The notes under the pieces are model-generated. The model had not been told where the DNA came from. It saw nothing but the letters and a program-made list of their open reading frames with translations, and made no database searches. Source: Thereva unica (lineage: Eukaryota > Arthropoda > Insecta > Diptera > Therevidae). Taken from it: a stretch of 64,000 bases of DNA. Shown here in pieces: positions 1-9,479 of this stretch (within the stretch, counting starts at the first letter, position 1; each line of letters begins with the position of its first letter). Made by a program: the position numbers and the translations under genes. The stretch covers positions 94,662,070 through 94,726,069 of the forward strand of contig OX465282.1 of the NCBI GenBank assembly GCA_949987705.1, read 5' to 3'.

Positions 1-842
1 GAAGAATCACTTTTGAAGATGGTGCTAACACCTGTGGGTGATGTATTAAGGGCATAAGCCTAACAAAGAAATGAAAACAATTCCCGAAGCAAGAGTTAGT
101 GCAATCAAAGTCAACTACTACCTGGCACCGTCTTCAAGAGTGATTCTTCTTTCTAGATCCACTCTGATTGGATTAATGTTGTTAAGAATTACAAACAATT
201 ATTTCATCCTTTTTTGTGCATTTTGTGCGGTTTTTTTCTGAAGTCGGTTTTTAAATTTTTTTTATTTCGTACTTTTTAGTCCATTCCGACGATACAGCGT
301 ACGTATTGCGAGAATGATTCTTCTTTTTAAATCCATTCGGAGAAGTATAACACGCCGCCGCGCCATCGAAAAAATCTAAGCAGTAGCTAAATAGTTTTTG
401 CAGTAATGTATTTGCATATTTTCGGACGAATTTAAAAAAAAAACTTATTTAATGTGAAACAAAATTCTCCGGGGGAAATTAAAAGAAATATTTATTGTGA
501 AGTCGATAGCTTACTGTACTATACTCGTCATACACTTTCATTCGATACCCATAACAAGGACGTTGTAAAGAAAAAGTAAGCCGCCATTTTGTGTTGGCCG
601 CCATTTTGGGTTTTGAATGACGCCACATAGCGAAGTGTGTTCTACTTGTCACACCCTTCCATTTGATACCCATTTCGAGGGTCGGGGAGCCCAATTGCAA
701 AATTCGACTGCCATCTTGGAACCGCCATCTTGGTTTTTGTTCTGGAAGCAAATTTAGAGACGTATTCACGTCAAAAACTTGTTTCATATGAAACAAAATT
801 CCCCGAAGGAAATTAAAAAAAAAATATTATGACGAAAAAAAA

Positions 843-917
843 GCACCGCGCAGCCGAAGAATCGAACTCGGAGCCCCCAGATGAGGGTACTTCTCCCTAG
901 CCCTCTGCGCCATGGCA
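843..917 (-). other. tRNA-like block 1 of copy A (Pol III box A and B)
   Basis: On the minus strand the block reads like a tRNA gene. A box-A-like TGGCGCAGAGG is followed about 40 bases later by a box-B-like GAGTTCGATTC. The paired arms needed for a functional tRNA are not clean. I read it as a tRNA-derived promoter or relic within the repeat, not a tRNA gene. The same block recurs at 49081-49156 and, more diverged, at 49738-49822. Confidence 0.6.
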
Positions 918-986
918 GATACTATCAGTGGTTGACTAATATGTTAATAAATCATTTCAGAAAGAAGAAAAAGAGAAAACAAACTA

Positions 987-1068
987 CCCCGACCGACCAG
1001 GTTCGAACCTGCAACGCCACACGTCGCTGGATCGAGGATCCAACGCGCTACGCACTCTCCCACCGGCC
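987..1068 (-). other. tRNA-like block 2 of copy A (Pol III box B)
   Basis: The minus strand carries GGTTCGAACCT, an excellent box-B match. A weaker box-A-like TGGGAGAGTGCG lies about 55 bases upstream of it. The T arm pairs as four bases around a six-base loop, which is one base off the tRNA standard. This argues for a degraded tRNA-derived sequence. It lies about 70 bp from block 1 in the same orientation. Confidence 0.6.
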
Positions 1069-1240
1069 TTCTACCAGCTTTGCAACACTAAAGTAATTTG
1101 TTTGGTGGAAACTCCCCCTTCAAATGAACCAAAAAAAAGCAAAACAGTTATTAGGTTACAAAGTTATGCGTTAACAGGACTACAAAATACCTACACGTCG
1201 AATTGAGTAACCTCCTCTTTTGTTGAAGTCGGTTAAAAAA

Positions 1241-1651
1241 AGCTGAACACCGCTCCATCCATGATAGTGGATGACGTTGAACTAATTGCCAACCTATCCG
1301 TACACATCTTAAGCGTGACATTAGCCAAAGACTTGCGATGGAATGACCACATATTCCAAATCGCCAAACAATCATCCCAGTGCTTGGGATTTCTTAAGAG
1401 GTGCAAGTTCCTCCTCCAGGCATCGGCCCAAGATGTTATTTATAAATCCTTCATTCGGGCTTCAGGTATATAACTCCCTCGTTTGGGGCGGCGCTTCAAT
1501 AACAACCTTGGCATGGTTGGATAAGGTCCAAAAAGGGAACCCTTGAACAACCGTAGGAATGGAGCAGCACTGACAAAATTTTATCGCTACTATCATAGTG
1601 ACTGTTCCTACGAGATAAACGCTCTTCCTCCTCCACAACAATTTTATACCC
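1241..1651 (+). pseudogene. LINE reverse transcriptase C-terminal fragment (left part)
   Basis: Translated pieces (for example LAKDLRWNDHIFQIAKQ and QCLGFLKRCKFLLQ) match the intact C-terminal open frame at 42393-43136. That frame carries the same NDLRWNNHILQ and QCLGFLKRCKFLL stretches. The copy is frameshifted and 5'-truncated by the repeat at 1-1240. It is then interrupted at 1651 by a Gypsy element and resumes at 5919. The fragment covers the segment after the RT catalytic core. It is a dead copy of the dominant LINE family of this window. Confidence 0.85.
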
Positions 1652-1911
1652 TGTGATGTACCGATGTACAGAAAAGAAACCGTTTCGCTTTTTTTAAGCT
1701 TTATTCTCGCTTGCAATCTAATATAATACAATTTATTATTTCTTTCTTATTTAACACACGGTTCAGTCTATCACTAGATTATTCTTATCACTGACATTTT
1801 AATCATTTCCGTTTAGTACATTGAAATCAGTTAGTACACTAGGACTAAAGTTAGTACTTAAGGCTGCTTTTAATTTGTTTATGATATGTAACTAGGGTCG
1901 GGTACACTACA
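1652..1911 (-). repeat. 3' LTR of the first Gypsy element
   Basis: This is a 260-bp direct repeat of 5659-5918. With the element on the minus strand, this copy is the downstream (3') LTR. A purine tract abuts it on the internal side. I see no difference from the partner LTR. Confidence 0.95.
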
Positions 1912-1924
1912 CCCTTCCCTTCCT
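1912..1924 (-). other. Polypurine tract of the first Gypsy element
   Basis: On the minus strand the sequence AGGAAGGGAAGGG lies immediately before the 3' LTR. That is the position and composition expected for the plus-strand DNA primer of an LTR retrotransposon. Confidence 0.8.
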
Positions 1925-1955
1925 AAAATTTTTTAAAACTAGTCCTTAATTGTTA

Positions 1956-2297
1956 CTACTTCCGTGGTCTTAAATTATACCTTCCCCTCTGTAAGGCCTG
2001 ATGCGGTTGGTCCCCGCCTTCATTTAAGTCCTCGTCGTTTGCCTCTTTAGGAATTATCTTCTCCACATCCATTAATGTGCTTGGTATATACTTAGCGTTG
2101 TTTTCTGTGTTGGGTTTGCGGTTCCAATTATCGTTATTCCTTTTGTCGATGTTGATGAGTTGGTTGATATGTCTTTTCCATAAGAATTTTTTGCTGTTTT
2201 TGTGTATTTCTACGTAATAATGTTTCTTCCCCAATTTCCTGACTATTACTCCTTTCGTCCACGAAACTTTTCCAGGTACCGCATAGTCTTTCGCCAT
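1956..2297 (-). pseudogene. pol: Gypsy pol C-terminus (integrase GPY/F-like tail), out of frame
   Basis: The 113-residue open frame begins inside the integrase C-terminal region. The segment IVRKLGKKHYYVEI followed by KRHINQLI fits the GPY/F-type module found after the integrase core in many Gypsy elements. It is separated from the main pol frame (ending at 2458) by at least two frame changes, near 2455 and near 2330. The intervening 2300-2457 still encodes pol-like peptides in other frames. The methionine used as start is internal and not biologically meaningful. The tail ends about 45 bp before the 3' LTR, so there is no room for an envelope gene. Confidence 0.7.
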
Positions 2298-2457
2298 AAC
2301 TTCAACTCCAATTCCTAATATTCTGTGCCTGTTCTCCCTTTGTGGTATTTTCTTTGCTCCGCTTGTTTGCCTTTTACTCTTTCTAGTATTAATTTATTTT
2401 TTTTACTAATACTATTTTTATTTTTACTCCAAGGATTCAATAAATCCATTCTATTTC

Positions 2458-4077
2458 TTAAATTCTATTAAAAATTATTTGCGCAGGTGATAATCCGGTA
2501 GTAGAGCGAACGGAATTTCGATAATCAAGCAAAAATGCTGCTAAGTTTCTATTTAATAAAACATCTGAAACTTGATCGTGTAGGGCTCTCTTTAATGCGA
2601 GTTTCACCGTTTTCACCGCGTTTTCCGCCTGACCGTTAGTCGACGGATGTCCCACTGATGTGGTTATATGATTAATGCCGTTTCTATTTACAAAGTCTTG
2701 AAATTCACGCGACACAAAAGATTTCCCATTATCGGAAACTATTACTTCCGGTAAACCAAATCGCGCAAAAATCTGACATAACACTTCAATGGTACGAAAG
2801 CTGGTTATACACTTGCCCATATCAATGCACTCCACCCATTTACTATGTGCATCTACTACTACCAAGAAGTTTCTAATAAAAACTGGCCCCATGAAATCAA
2901 TATGGATTCTTTGCCATACCTTCATTGGCCACTCCCAAGGTATTAATTCATCTATAGGTGGATTATTCCTAAATGGTGCACAGTTTGGACAAATTCTAGC
3001 TATGTCCTCTAAGTCTTTGTTTATATTAGGCCACCAACAATAATTCCTACATTTTTCCTTCATCTTTGCAACCCCCATATGTGTCTTGTGAACTTCCTTT
3101 AATACTTTTTCCTTTAGGGTACTTGGTATCACTAATCTATATCCCCAGAACAGACAATCATTTTCGATATTTAGTTCGTATCTTTTTATAAAAAAGGGTA
3201 GCAAGTCCTTTTCTGTCACCCTCCTTGGCCAACCTTCCTCTATCCAGCGTTTTACTCTTTGTAAAATTGCATCACTTTTTGTACCCTCTTTGACCTCTTC
3301 GAAAGTGACTGCCATCATATTTGTATTTTCTATATAGTTGCAAAAAATGTTGTCCATCTCTTCTACAGTGTCTACATTATTTGATTCTACTGGGTATCGA
3401 GAAAAATAATCTGCTACGTTGGCTTTTGTATTAACATACTCAATATCATATTGATATCCTGTTAAAATTAAACAGTATCGTTGCAATCTATTTGCACTAA
3501 GAGCTGGAATCCCTTTTTTTGGTCCCAGAATTGAAGTTAGAGGTTTCGCGTCTGTGACTAGAGTAAATTTCCTACCAAAAATGTACATGTGGAACTTTTT
3601 AATTCCGAATACTATAGCGAGTGCTTCCCCCTCTATTTGAGCGTACTTTCTTTCAGTATCGGTTAATTTCCTTGATGCGTATGCTATAGGGCGTTCTATT
3701 CCTGATTCATATTTATGCAGTAATACTGCACCTAATCCCACTGAAGATGCATCAACTACTAACTTAATCGGAAGCTTTGGATCATAATGTGCTAATACCT
3801 GATTAGAAGCTAATAATCGTTTTACTTGCTGGAATGCAAACTCTTCCTCTTTTCCCCATACTAGTTGCTTCCGTTTTAACTTTTCATAAAGGGGTGCTGC
3901 CACTGTTGCAAGATTTGGTATAAACTTCCTATAATAATTTATCATCCCTAAAAATGATTGCAACTCTGAAATATCTACTGGTGGTGGTGCTATCTGAATA
4001 GCTTCTATTTTTTCTTGACATGCATGCAAGCCTTTGCTGTCTATTTTATGACCCAAATATTCGACACTTTCTGACAC
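2458..4077 (-). pseudogene. pol: Gypsy pol, RT end, RNase H and integrase (frame-broken)
   Basis: The 539-residue frame starts at the end of the RT domain (SVEYLGHKI). It then has an RNase H domain from about residue 100 (VVDASSVGLGAVL). The integrase zinc region follows at about 330-370, with histidines in EVHKTHMG and the pair CPNC. The integrase core has aspartates at about 391 (IDFMGP) and 445 (VSDNGKSF) and the glutamate at about 483 (GQAENAVK), so the catalytic triad is present. Its apparent start is an artefact: a 10-bp tandem duplication near 4060-4080 throws the RT reading frame. A second frame change follows residue 539. The gene would copy and integrate element DNA if intact. Confidence 0.9.
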
Positions 4078-5053
4078 TTTCTTTACATAGTTTAAGCCCT
4101 GCCTTTTCTAATCTGTTTAGAACAATTTTTAACCTCTTAATGTGTTCTTTTCTCGTTCGAGCCGTTACTAATATGTCATCCATAAAAACAATGACACCTT
4201 CGATTCCTGCCAACAAATTTTCTATTACCCTTTGAAAAATCGCTGGGGCAGACGATATGCCGTATACTAATCTCGAATATCTATATAAACCTTTGGTAGT
4301 GTTTATTGTGGTCAAATCTCTACAATTTTCTTCTAACTCTAACTGCTGATATGCTGTAGACAAATCTAACTTAGTGAATTCAGTACCACCGTGCAGCTTT
4401 GAAAATAACTCTTCCACCGAAGGTAAATAATATTGATCCACATTAAGTTGTGGGTTTAGTGTTGTTTTGTAGTCTCCACATATACGAACTTCACCATTTT
4501 TCTTTAATATTGGCACTATTGGGGTGGCCCATTCACTATAACTTATTGACTCTAATACTCCTAGCTTAACTAATTTTTCTATTGCTTGTTCTACTTTGTC
4601 TTTTATAGCTACAGGAAGTTTCCTCGCCTTGCAAAATTTTGGTTTGGCTTCGTCTTTCAAATTTAACCTGACTTTACTATATCGGAACCTACCTAATTTT
4701 CCATCAAATACTGCGCTAAATTTAATTTCTATTTCATTTAATTCCTTATCTTTACAATTTAACGTATTCAAACCTTGAAAAGTTATGTCAAATTTATACA
4801 TCCAACTCCTTCCTAATATTGGTGGGCCCCCGTCGTTAACAACAAAAATTTCAAGACTTTTTGTCCTACCTTTAAACGTCACTTCTGCTACTAGTACTCC
4901 TACAGGAATTGTTTTATTTCCATCATAGCTATATATTATTGTTGATGTAGGACGTAACTGTATGTTTGCAAATTCCTTTTTGTACGTTTCTAACGATATT
5001 GCCGAAATAGCCGCTCCACTATCAATTTCCATGTTTATCATCTTTCCGTTCAC
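4046..5053 (-). pseudogene. pol: Gypsy protease and reverse transcriptase (truncated by frameshift)
   Basis: The 335-residue frame opens with an aspartic protease (EIDSGAAISAIS at about residue 10). It continues into reverse transcriptase, with the FMDD form of the catalytic YxDD box at about residue 292 (VIVFMDDILV). It then stops after a 10-bp tandem duplication shifts the frame, and RT resumes in the frame of 2458-4077. The open frame continues upstream of the first methionine and overlaps the gag end, so pol was probably made by frameshifting from gag. The protease directly follows capsid-like sequence with no zinc knuckles between them. Confidence 0.9.
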
Positions 5054-5064
5054 CCTTACTTCGG

Positions 5065-5583
5065 TTACAAATGGTTTACTTGTAGTATTTGATCTAAAAT
5101 TGAAAATTGGTAATTCGAAATTGTTAAGGTTTCTTCCTTTTCTAAAAAGAGTTTATCTTTCTCCGGTCCTACGTCCAAACCCATTATAAATTTGTCTCTT
5201 AAGACCATTTCTAAGTGATTCCCAAAATAGCAGTTTGCTGCTAGTGCTCTTAAACGTGCAGCCCAATTTGACAAACTTTCTCCTCCTTCTTTCTTCGCTT
5301 CATAAAACTTAAATCTTTCTGCAAATTCTGATTTCGTCTCCATGAAATGTTTATCCACATTTTTTACTATATCTTCATAAGTAATTTTTACTGGATCTTC
5401 AGGATGACATAACCCTTTTATCAATTTGAAGGAATTTTCGCTTAGGGAATTTATTAAGATCGCTCTTCTCCTGTCAGCATCAGTAATTCCATTTGCTATG
5501 AAGAATTGCTCAATTTGGATTTTATATATCGACCAATCTTTTTCATTATGATCGAAACTAGGCACGTTTCCAATTAATGACAT
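5065..5583 (-). CDS. gag: Short Gypsy gag (capsid-like), no zinc knuckle
   Basis: This 172-residue open frame starts 63 bp inside the primer-binding site. It has the pattern of Gypsy gag proteins of the K02A2.6-like kind: an N-terminal segment with a tryptophan, then blocks such as ERFKFYEAKKEGGESLSNW and LRDKFIMGL. It ends a few codons after this capsid-like region. Its stop overlaps the upstream extension of the protease frame. Relatives normally carry one or two CCHC zinc knuckles here, and none is visible, so an internal deletion is likely. The element would probably need gag from another copy to package RNA. Confidence 0.75.
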   Translation of the reverse strand: MSLIGNVPSFDHNEKDWSIYKIQIEQFFIANGITDADRRRAILINSLSENSFKLIKGLCHPEDPVKITYEDIVKNVDKHFMETKSEFAERFKFYEAKKEGGESLSNWAARLRALAANCYFGNHLEMVLRDKFIMGLDVGPEKDKLFLEKEETLTISNYQFSILDQILQVNHL

Positions 5584-5645
5584 GTTGTCTCTGCTTTTGG
5601 TTAAGGTTAGAATAATCTTATTTCATCTGGAGAATTTTTTTGTTT

Positions 5646-5657
5646 TCCTCGTCGCCA
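5646..5657 (-). other. Primer-binding site, serine tRNA type
   Basis: One base inside the 5' LTR the minus strand reads TGGCGACGAGGA. From memory this is complementary to the 3' end (CCTCGTCGCCA) of the serine tRNA with anticodon GCT in insects. The position fits first-strand cDNA priming. Confidence 0.75.
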
Positions 5658-5658
5658 C

Positions 5659-5918
5659 TGTGATGTACCGATGTACAGAAAAGAAACCGTTTCGCTTTTT
5701 TTAAGCTTTATTCTCGCTTGCAATCTAATATAATACAATTTATTATTTCTTTCTTATTTAACACACGGTTCAGTCTATCACTAGATTATTCTTATCACTG
5801 ACATTTTAATCATTTCCGTTTAGTACATTGAAATCAGTTAGTACACTAGGACTAAAGTTAGTACTTAAGGCTGCTTTTAATTTGTTTATGATATGTAACT
5901 AGGGTCGGGTACACTACA
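5659..5918 (-). repeat. 5' LTR of the first Gypsy element
   Basis: This is the upstream LTR on the minus strand, matching 1652-1911 over 260 bp with no difference seen. It would hold the promoter. The host LINE resumes after the 6-bp target duplication. Confidence 0.95.
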
Positions 5919-6254
5919 ATACCCCAACCCCAGATTAGCCCACCCATCTCACCCTCCTACTTGCAGCCTGCCTGTTCGCTCACTGAACAAGATAGAAATT
6001 CGTTTATCAATAGAACAACTCGACTGTGGAATATTCTCTCGCAGACAGTGTTTCCGAGCTCTTACAACATCCAAGAGTTTAAACGCAGGGTTCATCACCA
6101 CCTCCTGCAATACCTTCCCGGACCTTTATCACCCTTAACCTATACCCCTCCCCCGTACTAAGCTTACTGCTAGACATTGCACCATGACGTGACAAACGAC
6201 TTGACGGACTGCTAGTACAAAGGGTGACTCCTAAGCAGTGCCACATAAAAAAAG
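5919..6254 (+). pseudogene. LINE 3' end (right part) with A-rich tail
   Basis: This continues the LINE copy interrupted at 1651. The peptide FINRTTRLWNILSQTVFPSS matches the C-terminus of the intact frame at 42393-43136. The 3' untranslated sequence (including GTACAAAGGGTGACTCCTAA) also matches 43212-43250 closely. It ends in a short A run near 6247-6253. Confidence 0.85.
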
Positions 6255-7820
6255 CGCCCGTCAAGCTTTCCATTGAGATACATGCGCCGCTATCTTGTTG
6301 TTCATTCTAAATGCGCTCAATGTGTATTTGCCTACGCTGTGCATATTCCTGCGTATTTAATATGTGTAATTTTAATCTTATCTCTATCCAAAATTAATGT
6401 AAAATCTCCATAAAATAAATTCCGAGAATTCTTAAATATTAAGCAAAAATTTGCAAACTGCGCCCGATCCTATAGCAACATTATGGAATATTTCCGTAAA
6501 AATCACAAAATTGTGATGCCAAAAACTTTTAAAAATAAAAAACGAGCAAAAGGCGACTGCATTCGAGTACAGAATTTTCAGCATTTTCCACTGAACATTA
6601 TTAGAAATATTTTCGTTAATAATAAAAAAAAAATACGTGAACACAATTTTCTCCTGATTCGTGAATTTCATGAATTTGCTGCTGATGCGGGTGTGCGCTC
6701 CCCGGGTGGGGAGTGCTGGGGTGTTAGAATGAGTTTTTGAAGCTTTTACCCGGAAGAGAATTTTTTAATAACGTGAAATATCAGACCAGAAAGTTACATA
6801 GTTCCCAAAAAACTAGTCCTTTTCATGTAAATTTTAATTCATAGAACTCTGCAATTTTTCTGTCTTTTTTTGTTACGCCAATTTTATGTTATGAAATTAC
6901 ATTTTAGGGATTTTTATTAATTTTTTCTATGTGTAAGTGGAGGGTTAGGTTCGCAGACCCCCTATGGTAGAATCATTGACAACTGCAATTCTGTAAGCAA
7001 GTTGTTGGCAAATTTTGGATGCTGGGAATATTTTTGAAATTTTTGACTAGTTATTGCATCGAAACTAGCTTTTATCAATGGCTCTTTTATTTCATTGTAT
7101 TCAGGTGAGGTACCTTCACGTGATGTCTCTTCATATCTGAAGACCTAGCAATAATAATAGTAATATGGTTTTCCAAGATAGTAAACAAGATTCACATCTT
7201 TTTGGGCACGCATTTAAGTAGGATATAAAAAAGAAACATAAGATTAAAATTAGAATTAAAAATTAAAATTAAAAATAAAATAATAATTAAAATTAAAGCT
7301 AGAATAATAATGAAGATTCAAACAAGAAAGAGTTAGAAATAGAAAGAAGAATTAAAATTGAGATTGAACTGGGAAGTGAAAAGAAAGAAATGCATGTCTT
7401 CTGCATGTTGTGACTGTACTCATTCTCTGAATGTAGTTTGGAAGATAATTCCAGATTCCGAGAGTGTACACCGACTACCAATTAGGGAAGTGTGAGCATG
7501 AATCAGGAATTTGATGGATCTCAAGGATTGCAAAGAAAGGAGGAAGTCAGAAAGGTAGCGGGGGCTTTTGGTAAAAAAAAACCTTATACAAGAGGAGTAA
7601 AACCATGAGATCGAGGAATTTATTTATTTACTAGTTGACATAGCCCTGTCTATACTTCAATAAATTTGGTTGTGATAGTTTTGTATATTTGTGGAAAGCT
7701 ATTGGAAATGTGAAAACAAAGTAAAAGGCATTTGACGAAATCACAGCATCTCGGATGGTGTAATCCCAATGAATGTCATGTTCTCAAGCAGTCCAAAAAG
7801 TTGGTAGGCTCCATATATAC
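6255..7820. other. AT-rich stretch without recognised gene
   Basis: Open frames here are short and overlap on both strands, and none resembles a protein I know. Positions 7236-7310 are low-complexity AATTAAAAT-type sequence. I see no LTR, inverted repeat or RNA gene. Confidence 0.6.
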
Positions 7821-7824
7821 ATTA

Positions 7825-8475
7825 GGGTGGTCCTTAAAAAACTTTTTTCTTAATTTTCTTTGGGGCACCCTGTTACTTTGTTCTACTATATAAAAAAGAA
7901 TTACTGTAATTTTTTGGGATTTTTAGACTTAGGTTTAGGGATCGCTACCGCCAAATATAAATTCAATATTTTAGGACGACATCTGGATCGGTTTGGGCCC
8001 TTCTTCTATGATTTTTCTTCATTTTTGTTGCCTTGTTTACAGGAACTTCGTCATAAAAAAATGCAAATGCAACTAGTTCCTCTGATAAGTAATACAAATG
8101 CCGGAGAAAAAAGTTTTCATTGCGCACTTTGAAATTTCCTTATTGACACTTTCATAATCTTTTAAATGCTTCAAAAGCTGCAAATCATTTCTTGGGTAAG
8201 TATAAGCATATCGTGCTTGAAACTAGCTGTTCTAAGGGAAAATGATGGATGTCTTAACAAATGAAGACAATAAAAGTGAAGAAGAACCATTGAAGAAGGC
8301 CTAAATAGATCCTGATGTCATTGCTAAAATATTGACTTTATATTTGGCGGTAGCGACCCCTAAACCTAAGTCTAAAAATCCCAAAAAATTACAGTATAAT
8401 TCTTTTTTATATAGTAGAACAAAGTAACAGGCTGCCCCAAAGAAAATTAAGAAAAAAGTTTTTTAAGGACCACCC
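7825..8475. mobile_element. Foldback-type DNA element with about 165-bp arms
   Basis: The left arm (about 7825-7995) and right arm (about 8310-8475) are inverted copies with only scattered differences. The ends read GGGTGGTCCTTAAAAAAC and its complement. About 315 bp of unique sequence separates the arms. No transposase is encoded. I could not find a convincing target duplication. Confidence 0.75.
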
Positions 8476-8705
8476 ACACAATTCACCATTAACAGTTAAT
8501 AGATATTGGAATGATGTTGGGCCACGAACGTTGACTAATAGCAAATGCAAATAGAAACACTCGTCTTTACTTGGATGGACTGTGTAAAGGTGCCAGGTTA
8601 TACAACGCATTTTATGCGTCGTCTTCCTGCGTTGCGTTGAGTTGGATTACTTGCTTTTAAATGCCAAACAGGCCCAATGACGGAAGGAAAGCGTTCACGG
8701 TATAC

Positions 8706-8963
8706 ATATGTGCCCATAATTATGAAAGTGGTCTAAGTCAAAATTTAAAAAAAATGAGTTTATCAGTTATTTCATACCACATTAGTTTAAACTAAATGTA
8801 TTCAATGTAATTTTTACGAAATTGTCAAAAATGAACCATTAGATAGTGGTTGTAATTTCAACATTATATGGAATTCATTTAGTGTGTCAAATGCAATTCA
8901 TTAAATATCTTCAAACAAGAAATATATGACTTAGACCACTTTCATAATTATGGGCACATATAT
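8706..8963. mobile_element. Small inverted-repeat element nested in the P-like element
   Basis: GTGCCCATAATTATGAAAG and the following bases to AAGTCA (left) are mirrored by TGACTTAGACC and on to GGGCAC (right), giving arms of at least 31 bp. Removing it restores the terminal symmetry of the surrounding P-like element, so it is a later insertion. It has ATAT-type flanks and no coding capacity. A TA-targeting family is possible. Confidence 0.7.
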
Positions 8964-9109
8964 AAGGTAATGTATTCCCGAAATGTCAATTTTGTGTGAC
9001 GTCAGTGAAATCGTTCGGGGCTAAACAAATTTATAAATAATTTTTGCGAATTTTATTAAGGTGCAAAGTTGTGATTACTGATTAAAGGCAGTATTAAGAT
9101 AAGAAAAAA

Positions 9110-9406
9110 ATGGTTAAATGTGCTGTTATAAGTCGTGAGAATTATAAAAACAAACGATATTGTGTGGTGAAGATGAAATATTTAACATTTACGAAAGAGC
9201 AAAATTCATGTGATTTGTGAATCCGAGATTGTGGGAATAAAAGTGATTTAAATGGTCCTACCGCAAAAATACGCTTTGACCACTTTCTAGAGCAGGGCTA
9301 TAGATTAGAAGACTTTCATTTTAAGACCCCAATTGTGAAGAAAAACCTTAAGAAAGGAGGTATTCCAAGTCAAAAGGGAGAAGAAAGGGCAAATAAATTT
9401 TACTGA
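9110..9406 (+). pseudogene. THAP domain relic (P-transposase N-terminus), one in-frame stop
   Basis: Reading from ATG 9110, the frame begins MVKCAVISRENYKNKRY and closes with FDHFLEQGY then KKNLKKGGIPS, ending at TGA 9404-9406. The opening cysteine and the FDHF then LKKGGIPS end are typical of THAP zinc-binding domains (usual end: CSKHF then LKxGAVPS). An internal TGA (about 9218) and loss of the CSKHF cysteine make it non-functional. It sits between P-like terminal repeats, so I read it as the N-terminus of a P-type transposase and not a host THAP gene. Confidence 0.65.
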
Positions 9407-9479
9407 CGTCACGATCGAAATGACAGCTCAATGTTTACATTCGGATTACATTACCTTATTATATGTATACCGTGGAAAG

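Larger units (their letters stand above)
1..1240. mobile_element. Interspersed repeat, copy A, with paired tRNA-like blocks (left end cut by window)
   Basis: This stretch matches 47581-49481 over most of its length, with two large gaps: about 345 bp is missing after position 287 and about 290 bp after position 735 relative to the later copy. Positions 1-27 and 128-255 are the remains of an inverted repeat that is complete in the later copy. The right end reads GAAGTCGGTTAAAAAAA (about 1224-1240), and LINE coding sequence begins directly after it, so the repeat sits inside a LINE. No transposase is visible. The minus-strand open frame at 479-796 is conserved between copies only because the DNA is conserved. 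I infer a non-autonomous element of unknown superfamily. Confidence 0.75.
1652..5918 (-). mobile_element. Gypsy-type LTR retrotransposon with identical 260-bp LTRs
   Basis: Two 260-bp direct repeats (1652-1911 and 5659-5918) begin TGTGATG, end ACTACA and look identical by eye. They are flanked by a 6-bp duplication, ATACCC (1646-1651 and 5919-5924). The interior on the minus strand runs gag, protease, reverse transcriptase, RNase H, integrase, which is the Gypsy order. A primer-binding site complementary to a serine tRNA follows the 5' LTR, and a purine tract precedes the 3' LTR. The gag style and pol remind me of the Mag/K02A2.6-like branch. Identical LTRs imply a recent insertion, yet pol has several frame breaks and gag lacks a zinc-knuckle region. 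Confidence 0.95.
8696..9474. mobile_element. P-element-like transposon remnant with THAP domain
   Basis: The ends are exact inverted repeats, CACGGTATACATAT and its complement at 9461-9474. They continue with ATAAGGTAATGTA and its complement on the inner side. The element is flanked by a direct repeat GAAAGCGTT (8687-8695 and 9475-9483), which fits the 8-bp duplication of the P superfamily plus one chance base. A THAP-domain relic lies inside. THAP is the DNA-binding domain of P transposases. The catalytic part of a transposase is absent, and a small inverted-repeat element has landed in the left terminal repeat. Confidence 0.75.

Noticed and set aside
479..796. Conserved 105-residue protein, also seen at 48420-48890
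   Set aside because: Similarity is explained by copies of the same repeat. Insertions and deletions between copies do not respect the frame, and composition is unremarkable.
987..1068. Functional tRNA gene
   Set aside because: Box B is excellent, but the arms do not pair as a tRNA and the block travels with a larger repeat.
9110..9406. Host THAP-domain gene
   Set aside because: It sits between P-like terminal repeats, has a stop and has lost a zinc ligand.
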